Counted from the stretch's first letter, positions 1-8,970 are shown. The stretch is 64,000 bases of DNA from Cytophagales bacterium (GCA_030446715.1 JAUJMU010000001.1:62001-126000), one strand, 5' to 3'. Numbers and translations are program-made. The notes: generated by a model from the letters alone, not told the origin.

Positions 1-1
1 G

Positions 2-76
2 CAGCAGCTGAAGGCCCACTTCCCCTACTCATCGGACGATATCAATGAACTGCCGGATGATATTTCATTTCATTAA
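2..76 (+). CDS. TPM domain protein, C-terminal end (partial)
   Basis: Only the last 24 codons and the TAA stop are in the window; the gene begins to the left. The visible tail contains FPYSSDDINELPDDISF, which I recall as the usual ending of the short (about 145 aa) TPM-domain proteins that precede a YgcG-like TPM protein in Bacteroidota, often after a LemA gene. It lies 95 bp before another TPM gene on the same strand, which supports the reading. Function is inferred from the tail and context only. Confidence 0.55.
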   Translation, partial: QQLKAHFPYSSDDINELPDDISFH

Positions 77-171
77 CCGCTGAACTGGTTCTGGTACTGG
101 CTTTGGTAAAGAGATTTCTTTCACCCTTCCGTACCTGCCGGAAGTCGGCCTGTAAAATCAGACCATATTAA

Positions 172-933
172 ATGAAGAATAGATTTTTCCCTTTAGCGCT
201 GATGTTTCTGCTCAGTCTGGTGGTCCGGGCGCAGGAATTTCCCGCCCGGCCTAATCCGCCACAGGCGGTAAATGACCTGGCTGGAGTAATTAGTCCGGCC
301 GACGAACAGGCGCTGGAGCAGAAACTGAGAGCCTATACCGATACCACTTCCACTGGTTTTGTAATTGTACTGCTTCAGTCTTACAACGGGTATGATCCCG
401 CCGAATACACCTTTGAACTGGGCAACCAGTGGGGCGTGGGGCAGAAGGGCAAGGACAATGGCCTGCTGATCACCGTAGCTGTCCAGGACCGCAAATATTT
501 TATTGCCACTGGTTACGGACTTGAAGGTTCCATTCCCGATGCCATTACGCGCCGGGTAGGGGATCAATATTTCAAACCCAATTTCCGGGGGGGCAACTAC
601 TACGCCGGCCTTGACCAGGCAACTACTTACCTGGCTACTTTACCGGCCGGCGAATTTAAAGCCGCGCCGCGCAAACGGGATGGGGAAGGTGGTGGTGGAT
701 TTAGCCTCCTGCCAATATTGATCATTTTTCTGATTCTCTTCTTTATATTCCGCAGGGGAGGTGGCAACCGGCGCCGGGGGTACCGCGGGGGCGGCATGTT
801 CTTCCCGCCATTTATCACCTTCGGCAGTGGTGGCAGTTCATGGGGAGGCGGCTTCGGCGGCGGTGGAGGTGGCGGCTTCGGTGGCTTTGGCGGCGGATCA
901 TTTGGTGGTGGCGGTTCGGGCGGCAGCTGGTAG
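172..933 (+). CDS. TPM domain-containing membrane protein (YgcG-like)
   Basis: 253 aa. An N-terminal signal peptide (hydrophobic to about residue 20, ending VVRAQ) is followed by a TPM domain (about 35-155) with the LQSYNGYDPAEYTFELGNQW stretch typical of the family. Then come a basic linker, one membrane segment (about 178-195) and a C-terminal tail made almost only of Gly, Phe and Ser. This is the usual YgcG architecture: a periplasmic TPM domain anchored by one helix. TPM domains are known from PSII repair and from envelope proteins; the bacterial role is not settled. Same strand as the TPM fragment upstream, probably one operon. The Gly-rich tail is low-complexity. Confidence 0.85.
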   Translation: MKNRFFPLALMFLLSLVVRAQEFPARPNPPQAVNDLAGVISPADEQALEQKLRAYTDTTSTGFVIVLLQSYNGYDPAEYTFELGNQWGVGQKGKDNGLLITVAVQDRKYFIATGYGLEGSIPDAITRRVGDQYFKPNFRGGNYYAGLDQATTYLATLPAGEFKAAPRKRDGEGGGGFSLLPILIIFLILFFIFRRGGGNRRRGYRGGGMFFPPFITFGSGGSSWGGGFGGGGGGGFGGFGGGSFGGGGSGGSW

Positions 934-1037
934 CCGGGTAGGTAGCCAGAAGCTGTTGCTGTTCCATCCTGTCTGGCAGCAGAAAATGTTTCCGTGATAA
1001 ATTTCCGGCAGGGCAATCCATCACCAGCTCAAGCTTT

Positions 1038-2039
1038 TCAATCCCGGCTGAAATTAATCTCGGTGTTATCCCCGATGTTCAGGCTTTGACTCATTCCTTT
1101 GAGGGAAGTATCATTGCCGATGATGGACTGATTCAGAACAGTGCTTTCCAGCTCGGAGAATGAGCCGATAATCGTATTCTGGATGATGGAATACCGGATA
1201 TCGGTATTGTCGCCGATGGCTACGTTGGGGCCGATGATCGAAGCCTGAATCTTGCAGTCAGCACCGATACTCACCGGCGGGATGATGATCGTACCCGGGA
1301 ACTGAGGATAAGAAGTATTTTTGTAGCCGTGCTTGTTGAGCAGGATGGCGTTGGCTTCCAGCAGCGTCTCCTTTTTACCGCAGTCATACCAGCTCAGGAC
1401 CTGCATAGTCCGCATTTTTGCGCCTTGCTCAATCATGTGCATAAGGGCATCAGTCAGGTGATATTCGCCCGAAGCTGATTCGGGTGACTGCATAATGTGC
1501 TCCAGTGAGGAAAACAGCAATGGCACGTCGGCAATCTTGTAAATACCTACCAGCGCCTGGTTTGACTTCGGGATTTTCGGCTTTTCCACCAGCTTTTTGA
1601 TCATTCCCTGGGGCTCTACTTCCGCTACACCAAAAGCCCCCGGCGTGTCTACCTTCTTCACCCCGAGCACCGAATATTCAGAAGCAATAAAAGCGGATAG
1701 ATCTACGGTCACGATGGTGTCACCCAGTACGATCAGCACTTCATTTTCCCCTTTCATCAAAGACCGGGTCAGCCATATGGCGTGTCCGAGTCCATTGCGG
1801 GGTTCCTGCAACACGTACTGTACCCTCAGGTGCGGATACGTCCTGGTTACGTACTTCTCAATTTTATCGCCCAGGTAACCGATTACCAGTATAAGCTCTG
1901 TGAATCCTCCTTCGGCAAGTGAATCAATAATGTGCGCCAGAATGGGCTTGCCTGCTACCGGAACCAGCGCCTTTGGCTGCGTATGGGTGTGCGGACGGAG
2001 CATTGATCCGACTCCAGCCACTGGAATAATTGCCTTCAT
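1038..2039 (-). CDS. Sugar-phosphate nucleotidyltransferase
   Basis: 333 aa. The N-terminal Rossmann-like nucleotidyltransferase domain (1-235) begins MKAIIPVAGVGSMLRPHT and continues QPKALVPVAGKP, the nucleotide and metal binding signature of the GlmU/RfbA/ManC superfamily (GxGxxLRP variant common in Bacteroidota). VLGDTIV holds the family's catalytic Asp. Residues about 240-333 show hexapeptide-like periodicity with many Ile-Gly-Asp steps, fitting a left-handed beta helix. It should join an NTP to a hexose 1-phosphate for glycan precursor synthesis; whether the substrate is glucose, mannose or another sugar cannot be read from sequence. Transcribed away from the DnaA-box cluster. Confidence 0.85.
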   Translation of the reverse strand: MKAIIPVAGVGSMLRPHTHTQPKALVPVAGKPILAHIIDSLAEGGFTELILVIGYLGDKIEKYVTRTYPHLRVQYVLQEPRNGLGHAIWLTRSLMKGENEVLIVLGDTIVTVDLSAFIASEYSVLGVKKVDTPGAFGVAEVEPQGMIKKLVEKPKIPKSNQALVGIYKIADVPLLFSSLEHIMQSPESASGEYHLTDALMHMIEQGAKMRTMQVLSWYDCGKKETLLEANAILLNKHGYKNTSYPQFPGTIIIPPVSIGADCKIQASIIGPNVAIGDNTDIRYSIIQNTIIGSFSELESTVLNQSIIGNDTSLKGMSQSLNIGDNTEINFSRD

Positions 2040-2213
2040 TCAGTTATCTGCTTTGGCTCACCCGACTCCAATTCATGTAATAATTTGGAGTCGGGCTGGC
2101 TGTCTGTTAGTTAAAATCCGGGTGAATAAAAAGTTTGTTTTTGGAGTCCTTACATATTGCTTTTTCATGGAGAAGTTTTTACTTTAGCCTCACGAAATAC
2201 CCTCCCAAAATAC

Positions 2214-2318
2214 TTATCCACACAAGCTGTGCCTGGCAAGAGATATAACTTGCTGTTTGTCAGCTAAATATAAACACTTATTTGAAGGTGTGGATAACTT
2301 CACAGTTAATGTGGATAA
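2214..2318. other. DnaA-box cluster, candidate oriC
   Basis: The 379-bp gap between the nucleotidyltransferase start and the thioredoxin start holds three perfect consensus DnaA boxes: TTATCCACA at 2214-2222 on the plus strand, and its reverse complement TGTGGATAA at 2289-2297 and 2310-2318. The last two are exactly 21 bp apart, two helical turns on the same face. The stretch between (2230-2288) is AT-rich and could unwind. Roughly half an occurrence of a given 9-mer would be expected by chance on both strands of the whole 64 kb, so three in 105 bp is not random. It may be the chromosomal origin or a DnaA-titrating/regulatory site. Confidence 0.6.
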
Positions 2319-2418
2319 GTAATTTACCTTCTTCTTGCTTTTTCCGTGCTGCTTTTTATGTGCCTTACGGCAGGCAAAAGCCTGTCTTCAGCCCATTTAC
2401 TTTAGGACCCCATTCTGT

Positions 2419-2895
2419 ATGATTCCAGGGAAGAACATTCTCTTTTTTCTTCTTGCAACCACTATTTTTGAAGTCAATGCCCAAAAGGTCCAGCAGATCA
2501 GGCTGATACAATTGGAGCAGATCATTTATGCACAGAAAGCACCGGTAGTAGTTGTAAATTTCTGGGCCACCTGGTGCCAACCGTGTGTGGAGGAGCTTCC
2601 TCATTTTGAAAAGATTTCAAAAGAGAATCCGGCAGTGAAAGTGCTGCTCATAAATCTTGATCCTCTCACCAACACGACTGCTAAGGTAAGACCTTTTCTT
2701 AAAAGCCGGAGAATTACTGCGCAGGTATATATTCTGGATGAGGACAAGCCAGACCAGTGGATCGGCAGGGTTCACATCGACTGGTCGGGAGCCATACCAG
2801 CAACCTTATTTATCGCAAACCAGCAGAAGCAACTGGTAGAGCAACAACTGACCAAAGAACAACTGGAAAATAAAATCCAATCATTATTACCCTGA
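2419..2895 (+). CDS. TlpA/ResA-like thioredoxin-fold protein
   Basis: 158 aa from the ATG at 2419, chosen because it gives a clean signal peptide (MIPGKNILFFLLATTIFEVNAQ); an upstream in-frame ATG at 2335 would add 28 atypical residues. The redox motif WATWCQPC puts the active cysteines at about 53 and 56, after a VVVVNF strand typical of TlpA/ResA proteins. It should reduce or isomerise disulfides in the periplasm, for example in cytochrome maturation or oxidative defence. The downstream stretch has the GAIPATLFI cis-Pro region. Single gene just right of the DnaA boxes, 38 bp before the next gene. Confidence 0.82.
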   Translation: MIPGKNILFFLLATTIFEVNAQKVQQIRLIQLEQIIYAQKAPVVVVNFWATWCQPCVEELPHFEKISKENPAVKVLLINLDPLTNTTAKVRPFLKSRRITAQVYILDEDKPDQWIGRVHIDWSGAIPATLFIANQQKQLVEQQLTKEQLENKIQSLLP

Positions 2896-2933
2896 AAACT
2901 GTAATTGCTGTCAATTAATACTCACCCCTGATT

Positions 2934-3545
2934 ATGAAAAAGAACTTTATCCTGACCCTGTTTATCATGCTGATTGTTACTTCCGGAGGTGCTTTTGCCC
3001 AGAAGAAAACAAAGGAAGACAAAGCCAACGAAAAGGAGTGGAAGAAGAAACTGAAGGACCTTGATCCCCTGCAGTACAAGGCGCTTCTGGAGCAGAGAGA
3101 TGGCCTGCAAACAGAGCTGAGTCAACTGAACAGTAAAGTAGTAAGCCTGGAAGCGGACCTGAACGCGAAGAGCTCTGAGAACGAAAAGCTGGTGGCGCAA
3201 CTGAAGAGTGCAGAAGAAAAATTTAAGGAAGAGCAGAAGTCAAATGTGACCAAAAGCAGCAACCAGATGAGCCCCAACGGGCTGGTGTTCAAGGTGCAGA
3301 TTGGCGCTTTCCGTAACAAGGACCTGAGCAAGTACCTTGAGAACAATCCTAATTTCAGTGGTGATGTAGACGCTGATGGTACCAGAAAATACACTTTGGG
3401 CTACTTCGGAGATTACTGGGAAGCTGATACCTTCAAGAAGTACCTGCGCGAAATGGGTGTGAAAGATGCATGGCTGGTCGCCTACAAGAACGGACAGCGG
3501 GTAGAGATGAAAGATGTGCTGGAAGGCGTTATCTCAGCAAAATAA
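2934..3545 (+). CDS. Secreted coiled-coil protein with SPOR-like C-terminus
   Basis: 203 aa. Signal peptide MKKNFILTLFIMLIVTSGGAFAQ, then a charged Lys/Glu-rich stretch and a coiled coil (about 45-105) with Leu heptads. The C-terminal domain (about 118-190) starts LVFKVQIGAFRN and has YTLGYFGDYWEADTFKKYLR, a SPOR-like fold that in other proteins binds denuded peptidoglycan. Homologues in Cytophagales are often labelled ezrin/radixin/moesin-like because of the coiled coil; that name implies no function. A periplasmic or cell-wall role is inferred. A strong terminator follows. Confidence 0.72.
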   Translation: MKKNFILTLFIMLIVTSGGAFAQKKTKEDKANEKEWKKKLKDLDPLQYKALLEQRDGLQTELSQLNSKVVSLEADLNAKSSENEKLVAQLKSAEEKFKEEQKSNVTKSSNQMSPNGLVFKVQIGAFRNKDLSKYLENNPNFSGDVDADGTRKYTLGYFGDYWEADTFKKYLREMGVKDAWLVAYKNGQRVEMKDVLEGVISAK

Positions 3546-3565
3546 GTCGTACATACAGATGAATG

Positions 3566-3594
3566 AGCCTGCCGTTTGACGGCAGGCTTTTTTT
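3566..3594 (+). terminator. Rho-independent terminator
   Basis: A 9-bp perfect stem GCCTGCCGT/ACGGCAGGC with a TTG loop is followed by seven T residues, 20 bp after the stop of the SPOR-like gene. It separates that gene from rpsP. Confidence 0.9.
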
Positions 3595-3641
3595 GTTTGA
3601 TTTATTGGGAACCTGTCCATTAGGTTCCGGGAAGATTACCT

Positions 3642-3649
3642 TATATTTG
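3642..3649 (+). promoter_or_regulatory. rpsP promoter, -7 element
   Basis: TATATTTG matches the Bacteroidota primary-sigma -7 consensus TAnnTTTG exactly and is followed by C. A clear -33 TTTG is not seen at the right distance. It lies 50 bp before the rpsP start and after the upstream terminator. Confidence 0.6.
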
Positions 3650-3699
3650 CGGTCCTTTTAAACAGACGGACGAGATCCGTCGCAAACGGAAAACAACAA

Positions 3700-4212
3700 A
3701 TGTCAGTAAAAATCAGACTGGCCCGCCGGGGCCGCAAAAAATTGGCCCTGTTCGATGTGGTAGTGGCCGACTCGAGATCACCACGCGATGGCCGCTTCAT
3801 TGAAAAAATCGGCACTTATAATCCCAACACCAATCCGGCTACCATTGATCTGAATGATGATAAGGCTTACCGGTGGTTGTTGAATGGTGCCCAGCCTTCT
3901 GATACCGTAAGGGCCATGCTTTCTTACCGGGGTGTACTTATGCGTAAGCACCTGCACGGTGGCGTTACAAAGGGTGCCCTGACTCAGGAGCAGGCCGATG
4001 CAAAATTTGAAGAGTGGAAGACACAGAAAACAGTTCAGATCACCGGCAAGGTAGATACACTGGCCAAGCAGAAGTCAGATGCCGCCAAAGCCCGCTTTGA
4101 TGCTGAAACCAAAAAGAATGAGGCCCGTGCGGAAGCAATCCGTCTGAAGAATACGCCTCCGCCTGCACCGGAGCCAGAAGCACCGGCCGCCGAAGAAACT
4201 GCAGCGGAATAA
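3700..4212 (+). CDS. rpsP: 30S ribosomal protein bS16
   Basis: 170 aa. The first 80 residues are canonical bS16: [32 protein letters not shown] and the [11 protein letters not shown] segment. bS16 binds 16S rRNA in the 5' domain and helps 30S assembly. The remaining 90 residues form a charged helical, Ala/Pro/Glu-rich tail, a usual extension in Bacteroidota compared with the 80-90 aa bS16 of Proteobacteria. First gene of rpsP-rimM-trmD, with a good -7 promoter element and a preceding terminator. Confidence 0.97.
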   Translation: MSVKIRLARRGRKKLALFDVVVADSRSPRDGRFIEKIGTYNPNTNPATIDLNDDKAYRWLLNGAQPSDTVRAMLSYRGVLMRKHLHGGVTKGALTQEQADAKFEEWKTQKTVQITGKVDTLAKQKSDAAKARFDAETKKNEARAEAIRLKNTPPPAPEPEAPAAEETAAE

Positions 4213-4235
4213 CTTCGCTCCACTCTCTGTACTAC

Positions 4236-4269
4236 AAAAGAGGTAAGAACATCATTCTTACCTCTTTTT
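4236..4269 (+). terminator. Hairpin/terminator between rpsP and rimM
   Basis: A 14-bp perfect stem, AAAAGAGGTAAGAA paired with TTCTTACCTCTTTT around a 5-nt CATCA loop, ends in T residues. It lies 24 bp after rpsP. As a terminator or attenuator it would let rpsP be made in excess over the tRNA/ribosome-processing genes that follow. Confidence 0.8.
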
Positions 4270-4336
4270 CGTTCCTGATTGCGATACGGGCTAAATTTTC
4301 CGGCAGGCCGCGAGTTTGCCCCTTAACATGATTCTT

Positions 4337-4894
4337 ATGAAAATTGAAGAATGCTTCCTGTTTGGCTATATAGCCAAACCGCACGGATACAAGGGCGAAG
4401 TTGCGCTGGTGCTGGATGTAGACAATCCGGCGGCTTACAGCGATCTGGATTCTTTTTTTGTGCTGATCAAGGGAAGCCTTGTCCCGTATTTTGTGGAGGA
4501 AATACGGCTGCAGGGCGCTAAGGCAATTATAAGATTGGAGGATGTAGCAACGCACGAAGCAGCTCAGGCGCTGGTAGGCAATCAGGTATATCTGCCAATG
4601 AACAACCTGCCGGAGCTGGAGGAGGGACAGTTTTACTACCATGATATCATCGGATACCGGGTCGTGGATGCCACTGCCGGTGAACTGGGCGAAGTCACCA
4701 ATGTGTATGAGTTCCCGCATCAGGATCTGATTGCCATGAACTATCAGGAGCAGGAGGTGCTGATTCCGGTCATTGATGAAATCGTGCTGAAGGCGGACCA
4801 CACCAAAAAACAGCTGATGGTTAATTTGCCGGAAGGCCTGCTGGATATATACACAACCGATGCAGGTACGCCGGATGACCAGTCGGACGACTAA
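4337..4894 (+). CDS. rimM: 16S rRNA processing protein RimM
   Basis: 185 aa from the ATG at 4337 (MKIEECFLFGYIAKPHGYKG); the ATG at 4328 is an alternative. The N-terminal RimM beta-barrel contains the family signature GYIAKPHGYKGEV, and the C-terminal PRC-barrel domain has YYHDIIGYRVVD and EVLIPVIDEIV. RimM binds uS19 and promotes maturation of the 30S head. It lies between rpsP and trmD, the conserved order. No cleavable signal or unusual feature. Confidence 0.95.
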   Translation: MKIEECFLFGYIAKPHGYKGEVALVLDVDNPAAYSDLDSFFVLIKGSLVPYFVEEIRLQGAKAIIRLEDVATHEAAQALVGNQVYLPMNNLPELEEGQFYYHDIIGYRVVDATAGELGEVTNVYEFPHQDLIAMNYQEQEVLIPVIDEIVLKADHTKKQLMVNLPEGLLDIYTTDAGTPDDQSDD

Positions 4895-4920
4895 CCAGAA
4901 ACTGAGTTTCCTCTACGCTT

Positions 4921-5598
4921 ATGCGCATTGACATTATTACCTGTTTGCCTCAGCTGCTGGAAAGCTTTTTTGCAGCTTCCATCCTCAGGCGGGCTCAGGA
5001 CAAGGGGCTGGTAGAGGTGCACCTGCACGACCTGCGTGACTATACTCCCTATAAACACCGGCAGGTAGATGATTATGCCTTTGGCGGCGGCGCCGGTATG
5101 GTACTGATGATTGAGCCCATTGTCCGGTGCCTGAGAACCTTGCAGGCACAGCGGCAGTACGACGAAATCATTTACCTGACGCCGGATGGCGAAACGCTGA
5201 ACCAGAAAACGGCAAACACTTTATCGCTCAAAGAAAACTTTATCCTGCTGTGCGGCCACTATAAAGGTGTGGACGAACGGGTGCGTGAGCACTTCGTTAC
5301 GCGCGAGATCAGCATCGGTGACTATGTACTCTCAGGGGGTGAACTGGCGGCAGCCGTACTGGCCGATGCGCTGATCCGGCTGGTACCGGGAGTGCTGTCA
5401 GATGAGACTTCTGCCCTCACCGATTCTTTTCAGGATGATCTGCTGGCACCACCTGTATATACCCGGCCAGCCGACTTTGAAGGCTTAAAGGCTCCGGAAA
5501 TACTTCTTTCCGGCCACGAAGCCAATATTGCCAGGTGGCGTATGGACCAGGCGCTGGACCGGACCCGCAAACGCCGCCCCGATCTGCTTGATGAATAA
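4921..5598 (+). CDS. trmD: tRNA (guanine37-N1)-methyltransferase TrmD
   Basis: 225 aa, the usual length. SPOUT-class methyltransferase that uses S-adenosylmethionine to make m1G37 next to the anticodon and so prevents +1 frameshifting. Diagnostic motifs are [33 protein letters not shown] and the trefoil-knot segment [16 protein letters not shown]. It starts 26 bp after rimM and ends in a bidirectional terminator. Essential in most bacteria. Confidence 0.97.
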   Translation: MRIDIITCLPQLLESFFAASILRRAQDKGLVEVHLHDLRDYTPYKHRQVDDYAFGGGAGMVLMIEPIVRCLRTLQAQRQYDEIIYLTPDGETLNQKTANTLSLKENFILLCGHYKGVDERVREHFVTREISIGDYVLSGGELAAAVLADALIRLVPGVLSDETSALTDSFQDDLLAPPVYTRPADFEGLKAPEILLSGHEANIARWRMDQALDRTRKRRPDLLDE

Positions 5599-5634
5599 CA
5601 AAAAAGGCAGCCGTTAAGGGCCACCTTTTTTGTT
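5597..5634. terminator. Bidirectional terminator, trmD / moxR
   Basis: AACAAAAAAGG pairs perfectly with CCTTTTTTGTT (11 bp) over a partly paired inner loop. A- and T-runs on each side allow termination of both trmD (plus) and the converging moxR operon (minus). Confidence 0.8.
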
Positions 5635-5651
5635 ACCAGATGGGATAATGC

Positions 5652-6614
5652 TTACAGTAGTTTTTTTACAATATCATCAACGGTGATCCCTTCGGCTTCA
5701 GCTTTGAAATTGCGCACAATGCGGTGGCGGAGGATCGAAGCAGCCACTGCCTGAATATCTTCAACATCCGGCGAATACTTGCCATTGAACAGGGCATTGC
5801 ACTTGGCACCCAATACAAGGTGCTGGGAAGCCCTCGGACCGGCACCCCACTCCAGATACTGATTGGCATCGGCGGAGGCCATCTGGGTTTGCGGACGGGT
5901 TTTGTGCACCAGCCGGACGGCGTATTCCACCACATTGTCCGTAATAGGCACCTTCCGGACCAGCGACTGAAAGTAACGGATTTCGTCGCCGTGCAGAATC
6001 CTCTGAACCTGGTAGCTGCTGGCGGTAGTGGTATTCTTCACAATCTCGACTTCTGATTGATAAGAAGGATAATCAAGCTTGATATTGAACATGAAGCGGT
6101 CCAGCTGGGCTTCGGGCAACGGATAGGTTCCTTCCTGTTCAATCGGGTTTTGGGTGGCCAGCACGAAAAAGGGCCGGTCAAGCGAATATTTTTGTCCGGC
6201 AATGGTTACGGAATACTCCTGCATGGCTTCCAGCAGGGCAGCCTGCGTCTTGGGCGGCGTCCGGTTGATCTCGTCGGCAAGAATGATATTGGCAAAAACT
6301 GCCCCTTTGATAAACTTGAAGTTGCGCTCCTGATCCAGTGTTTCAGAGCCCAGTATATCAGAGGGCATCAGGTCAGGCGTAAACTGAATGCGGTTAAACT
6401 TCAGGTCCAGCGAAGAAGCCATTGTCTGAATCAGAAGTGTCTTGGCAAGGCCCGGCACACCTACCAGCAGGCAATGGCCCTGGCAGAAAATAGCTGTCAG
6501 CAGGAGCCGTACTACGTCATCCTGACCAACAATCACCCGGGAAATCTCGGCTTTCAGATTTTTGTATGCTTCCTGCAGGCCATGGGCCGCTTCTACGTCT
6601 GATTTGTATTGCAC
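5652..6614 (-). CDS. MoxR family AAA+ ATPase
   Basis: 320 aa. Walker A GVPGLAKT at residues 52-59, Walker B ILADEINR with the sensor NRTPPKTQAALLEAMQE, the LATQNPIEQEGTYPLPEAQLDRF block and a C-terminal lid (about 230-320). This is a typical MoxR, thought to act as a chaperone-like ATPase that inserts cofactors or activates von Willebrand-factor-A partners. It is the last gene of the minus-strand operon of SurA-like foldases, 101 bp after the last one, an arrangement that fits a role in envelope protein quality control. No VWA partner is adjacent. Confidence 0.93.
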   Translation of the reverse strand: MQYKSDVEAAHGLQEAYKNLKAEISRVIVGQDDVVRLLLTAIFCQGHCLLVGVPGLAKTLLIQTMASSLDLKFNRIQFTPDLMPSDILGSETLDQERNFKFIKGAVFANIILADEINRTPPKTQAALLEAMQEYSVTIAGQKYSLDRPFFVLATQNPIEQEGTYPLPEAQLDRFMFNIKLDYPSYQSEVEIVKNTTTASSYQVQRILHGDEIRYFQSLVRKVPITDNVVEYAVRLVHKTRPQTQMASADANQYLEWGAGPRASQHLVLGAKCNALFNGKYSPDVEDIQAVAASILRHRIVRNFKAEAEGITVDDIVKKLL

Positions 6615-6715
6615 AAGTAATAGCTTTTAGATAGTAGGGTGTTTGTAAAACGCAACTGGTCGCTGATCAGAAGGCTGATCCTGGGGCAGATCATCTGAGC
6701 AGTGACCAGCTGAAT

Positions 6716-8065
6716 TTATTGCGGTGTGTTGCTCATGATCTTGCAGTGGCCGTACTCCTCATCAATGTTGATAAAGACTTCATCCTGAGCCTTGGCGAAC
6801 CATTCGTTCAAGGCTTTTGTCTTCCGCTCATTCAGGGCAGCATCGTATATCTTCTGCCAGTCGTCCTGCAGGTTGGCCTGGTGTGGCGCTATCTTCGATT
6901 TGTAATAGAGAATCCGCATCGCACTTTTGCCGTCGTCGGTACGGTAAGCGATGGGCTTGCTGACATTGCCCACCTGCATGGTATCAATGGTAAAAAAGAT
7001 TACCGGGTCGAGTGCTTCCGTGAAAATTTTGCTGCTTCCACTTTCATCCATGATCATGCCGCCACGGGCAGCTGTTACCTTGTCGTCGGAATGTTCCTTG
7101 GCAGCCTTGGCAAAGGTAATGCTATCATTCACAATCCGGGTCCGCAGGCTGTCCAGAAACCTTTCGGCATCGTTAAGATCAACCTGCGAGTAGCTGGGGC
7201 GGATCAGAATGTGACGGGCTGTGTACTCTTCTCCCTTGCGCTCCAGCAGCTGGAGAATATGAAAGCCGTATTCGGTTTCAAATACCTGGGATATTTCATT
7301 TATTTTCAGCTTGAAAGCCATAGCTTCGAATTCGGGTACCATCATGCCCCGCTTGGCTACGCCCAGGTTACCACCGAACTGCGCCGAGCCAGGGTCCTGC
7401 GAATACTGCTTGGCCAGTACGGCAAAATCTTCACCGGCATTAACCCGGTCGCGGATCTTGTTGAGCTGAGCCCGTACTTCATTTTTTTGTTCGCGGCTTA
7501 TTTTAGCCACCTTCACTATCTGGCCTACTTCTACTTCAGTAGGAAAATAAGGAATACTGTCTTTGGGCAGGTTGTTGTAGAAACGTTTCACCTGGCTGGG
7601 CGTAATTTTGATACTTCCCGTAATGGTCTCCTGCATCTTCTGGGCCACCAACTGTTCGCGTACCTGCTTGCGCAGCTCACCCTTGAGGGTTTCTACTGTT
7701 TTGCCGTACGCTTCCTGCAGCTTCTGCTCCGAACCAAACTGTGTCCGGATCATGTATTCCATCCGGCGGTTCAGCTGGTCTTCGATTTCCTTGTCTTCCA
7801 CCATTACGGAGTCGATCTCCGCCTTGGCAATCAACACTTTCTGGATAACCAACTGCTGCAAGGCACCGCAGCGGTCAGCGCCACGGACACCACCGGCCTG
7901 CATGTCATTGTAAAGCGCCTCTACATCCGAACGCAGCACTACGTAGTTGTCCACCTTGGCTACAATCCGGTCAATGGACTTGCCCTGCCCAAACGCAGCA
8001 TTAAACATCCCGGGCAGCAGGAAAAAGGCAGCTGACGCCGAAAGGGTTCTGATTATTGATTTCAT
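6716..8065 (-). CDS. SurA-like peptidylprolyl isomerase
   Basis: 449 aa with a signal peptide (MKSIIRTLSASAAFF, cut after AAFGQ). A SurA N-terminal domain (about 28-170) with DKIVAKVDNYVVLRSDVE-like sequence is followed by two parvulin domains, the first at about 175-275 (YSQDPGSAQFGGNLG) and the second at about 280-390 (TARHILIRPSYS). A periplasmic chaperone and cis-trans isomerase for outer-membrane beta-barrels. Third gene in a run of three related foldases; only 12 bp separate it from the upstream gene, so translation is probably coupled. Confidence 0.9.
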   Translation of the reverse strand: MKSIIRTLSASAAFFLLPGMFNAAFGQGKSIDRIVAKVDNYVVLRSDVEALYNDMQAGGVRGADRCGALQQLVIQKVLIAKAEIDSVMVEDKEIEDQLNRRMEYMIRTQFGSEQKLQEAYGKTVETLKGELRKQVREQLVAQKMQETITGSIKITPSQVKRFYNNLPKDSIPYFPTEVEVGQIVKVAKISREQKNEVRAQLNKIRDRVNAGEDFAVLAKQYSQDPGSAQFGGNLGVAKRGMMVPEFEAMAFKLKINEISQVFETEYGFHILQLLERKGEEYTARHILIRPSYSQVDLNDAERFLDSLRTRIVNDSITFAKAAKEHSDDKVTAARGGMIMDESGSSKIFTEALDPVIFFTIDTMQVGNVSKPIAYRTDDGKSAMRILYYKSKIAPHQANLQDDWQKIYDAALNERKTKALNEWFAKAQDEVFINIDEEYGHCKIMSNTPQ

Positions 8066-8077
8066 CGGATGGTTATT

Positions 8078-8953
8078 TCAATTGGTGTAAAGCCTGATGC
8101 GGTTCTGGCTCCGGGCCTCCTCGTATACTTTTTTATCAAGGTCCTGCAGCAGGGTCTGTTTTCTTTTATTGATGACCATTTCCCGGATCCGGCTATGAAC
8201 AAAAGGCAATGGCGAAGTCTGGCCGGGTAATCTGAACTGCCTTACCAGCAACCAATACACATTTTTTTCGTCAGAGGTTTCCGAAAAATTATTTTGTTTC
8301 AAAAACTGTACCTCATTCGCAACACCCGCAAAAGGAGTGTTGTGGACAAGGTCACTGAAGGGCACCCACAGGGAGTCGGCCATGTGGTAGAACCGGGCAA
8401 ACCGGTAGCAGTAAGAGCGGAATTCCTGCTGTTCGGAAGGTTTGCCGGACTCCATCCACTGCCGGGCCTGATCAAGCCTCGGAGCATCGCGCGGAACCGC
8501 CACCAGCTGGCCCTGCACGATGTTCTGCTTTAATTCAAAGTTAGCTAAATTGTTATTGTAGTAACCCGTTATTTCCTGCTCACTTACGGCCGTATCCAGG
8601 TGCTGCCTGATATACTGCTTTTCGAACTCGTGCAGGATCAGCGATTCGCGGTATTCCTGCACCCGACGCTCCAGTCCGGCTGCATCGGGCGGCACCTGCT
8701 CAAGGGCCTTTGCCAGCCTGACTTGTTTTCTTACCCAGGCATCCGTATAACGACCAGCCAGGGCCACACTATCAGCAGCAGAGCTTCCTTTCGGGATCAA
8801 TTGTGCGATCTCAGAGCGGTATAGCGCAGCAGCATCTACCTGTGCAACGGGTTTTTCATCTCTGGCCTGCCCGTCTTCTTTCGGCTGGCAACCCAGCAGA
8901 AGTGCTCCCCAAAAAATAACAATAATTATTCTTGCCAACACCCCGCAACTCAT
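8078..8953 (-). CDS. SurA-N-like lipoprotein without a clear parvulin domain
   Basis: 291 aa. The N-terminus has a lipobox (FWGALLLGCQPKE) so the mature protein should be lipid-anchored at Cys. The body is helical, with EYRESLILHEFEKQYIRQHLD and EQEITGYYNNN resembling the SurA/PpiD chaperone region, and a C-terminal helix MVINKRKQTLLQDLDKKVYE like the last SurA helix. The parvulin signature seen in both neighbours (SQDP...GGDLGYF) is missing, so it probably chaperones without isomerising. It lies between two true parvulin genes in one operon. Confidence 0.75.
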   Translation of the reverse strand: MSCGVLARIIIVIFWGALLLGCQPKEDGQARDEKPVAQVDAAALYRSEIAQLIPKGSSAADSVALAGRYTDAWVRKQVRLAKALEQVPPDAAGLERRVQEYRESLILHEFEKQYIRQHLDTAVSEQEITGYYNNNLANFELKQNIVQGQLVAVPRDAPRLDQARQWMESGKPSEQQEFRSYCYRFARFYHMADSLWVPFSDLVHNTPFAGVANEVQFLKQNNFSETSDEKNVYWLLVRQFRLPGQTSPLPFVHSRIREMVINKRKQTLLQDLDKKVYEEARSQNRIRLYTN

Positions 8954-8970
8954 GTTCAGTGATAAAATGG

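Noticed and set aside
1597-2187. Plus-strand frames overlapping the nucleotidyltransferase and the origin-like gap
   Set aside because: Shadow frames; their sequences lack any domain pattern.
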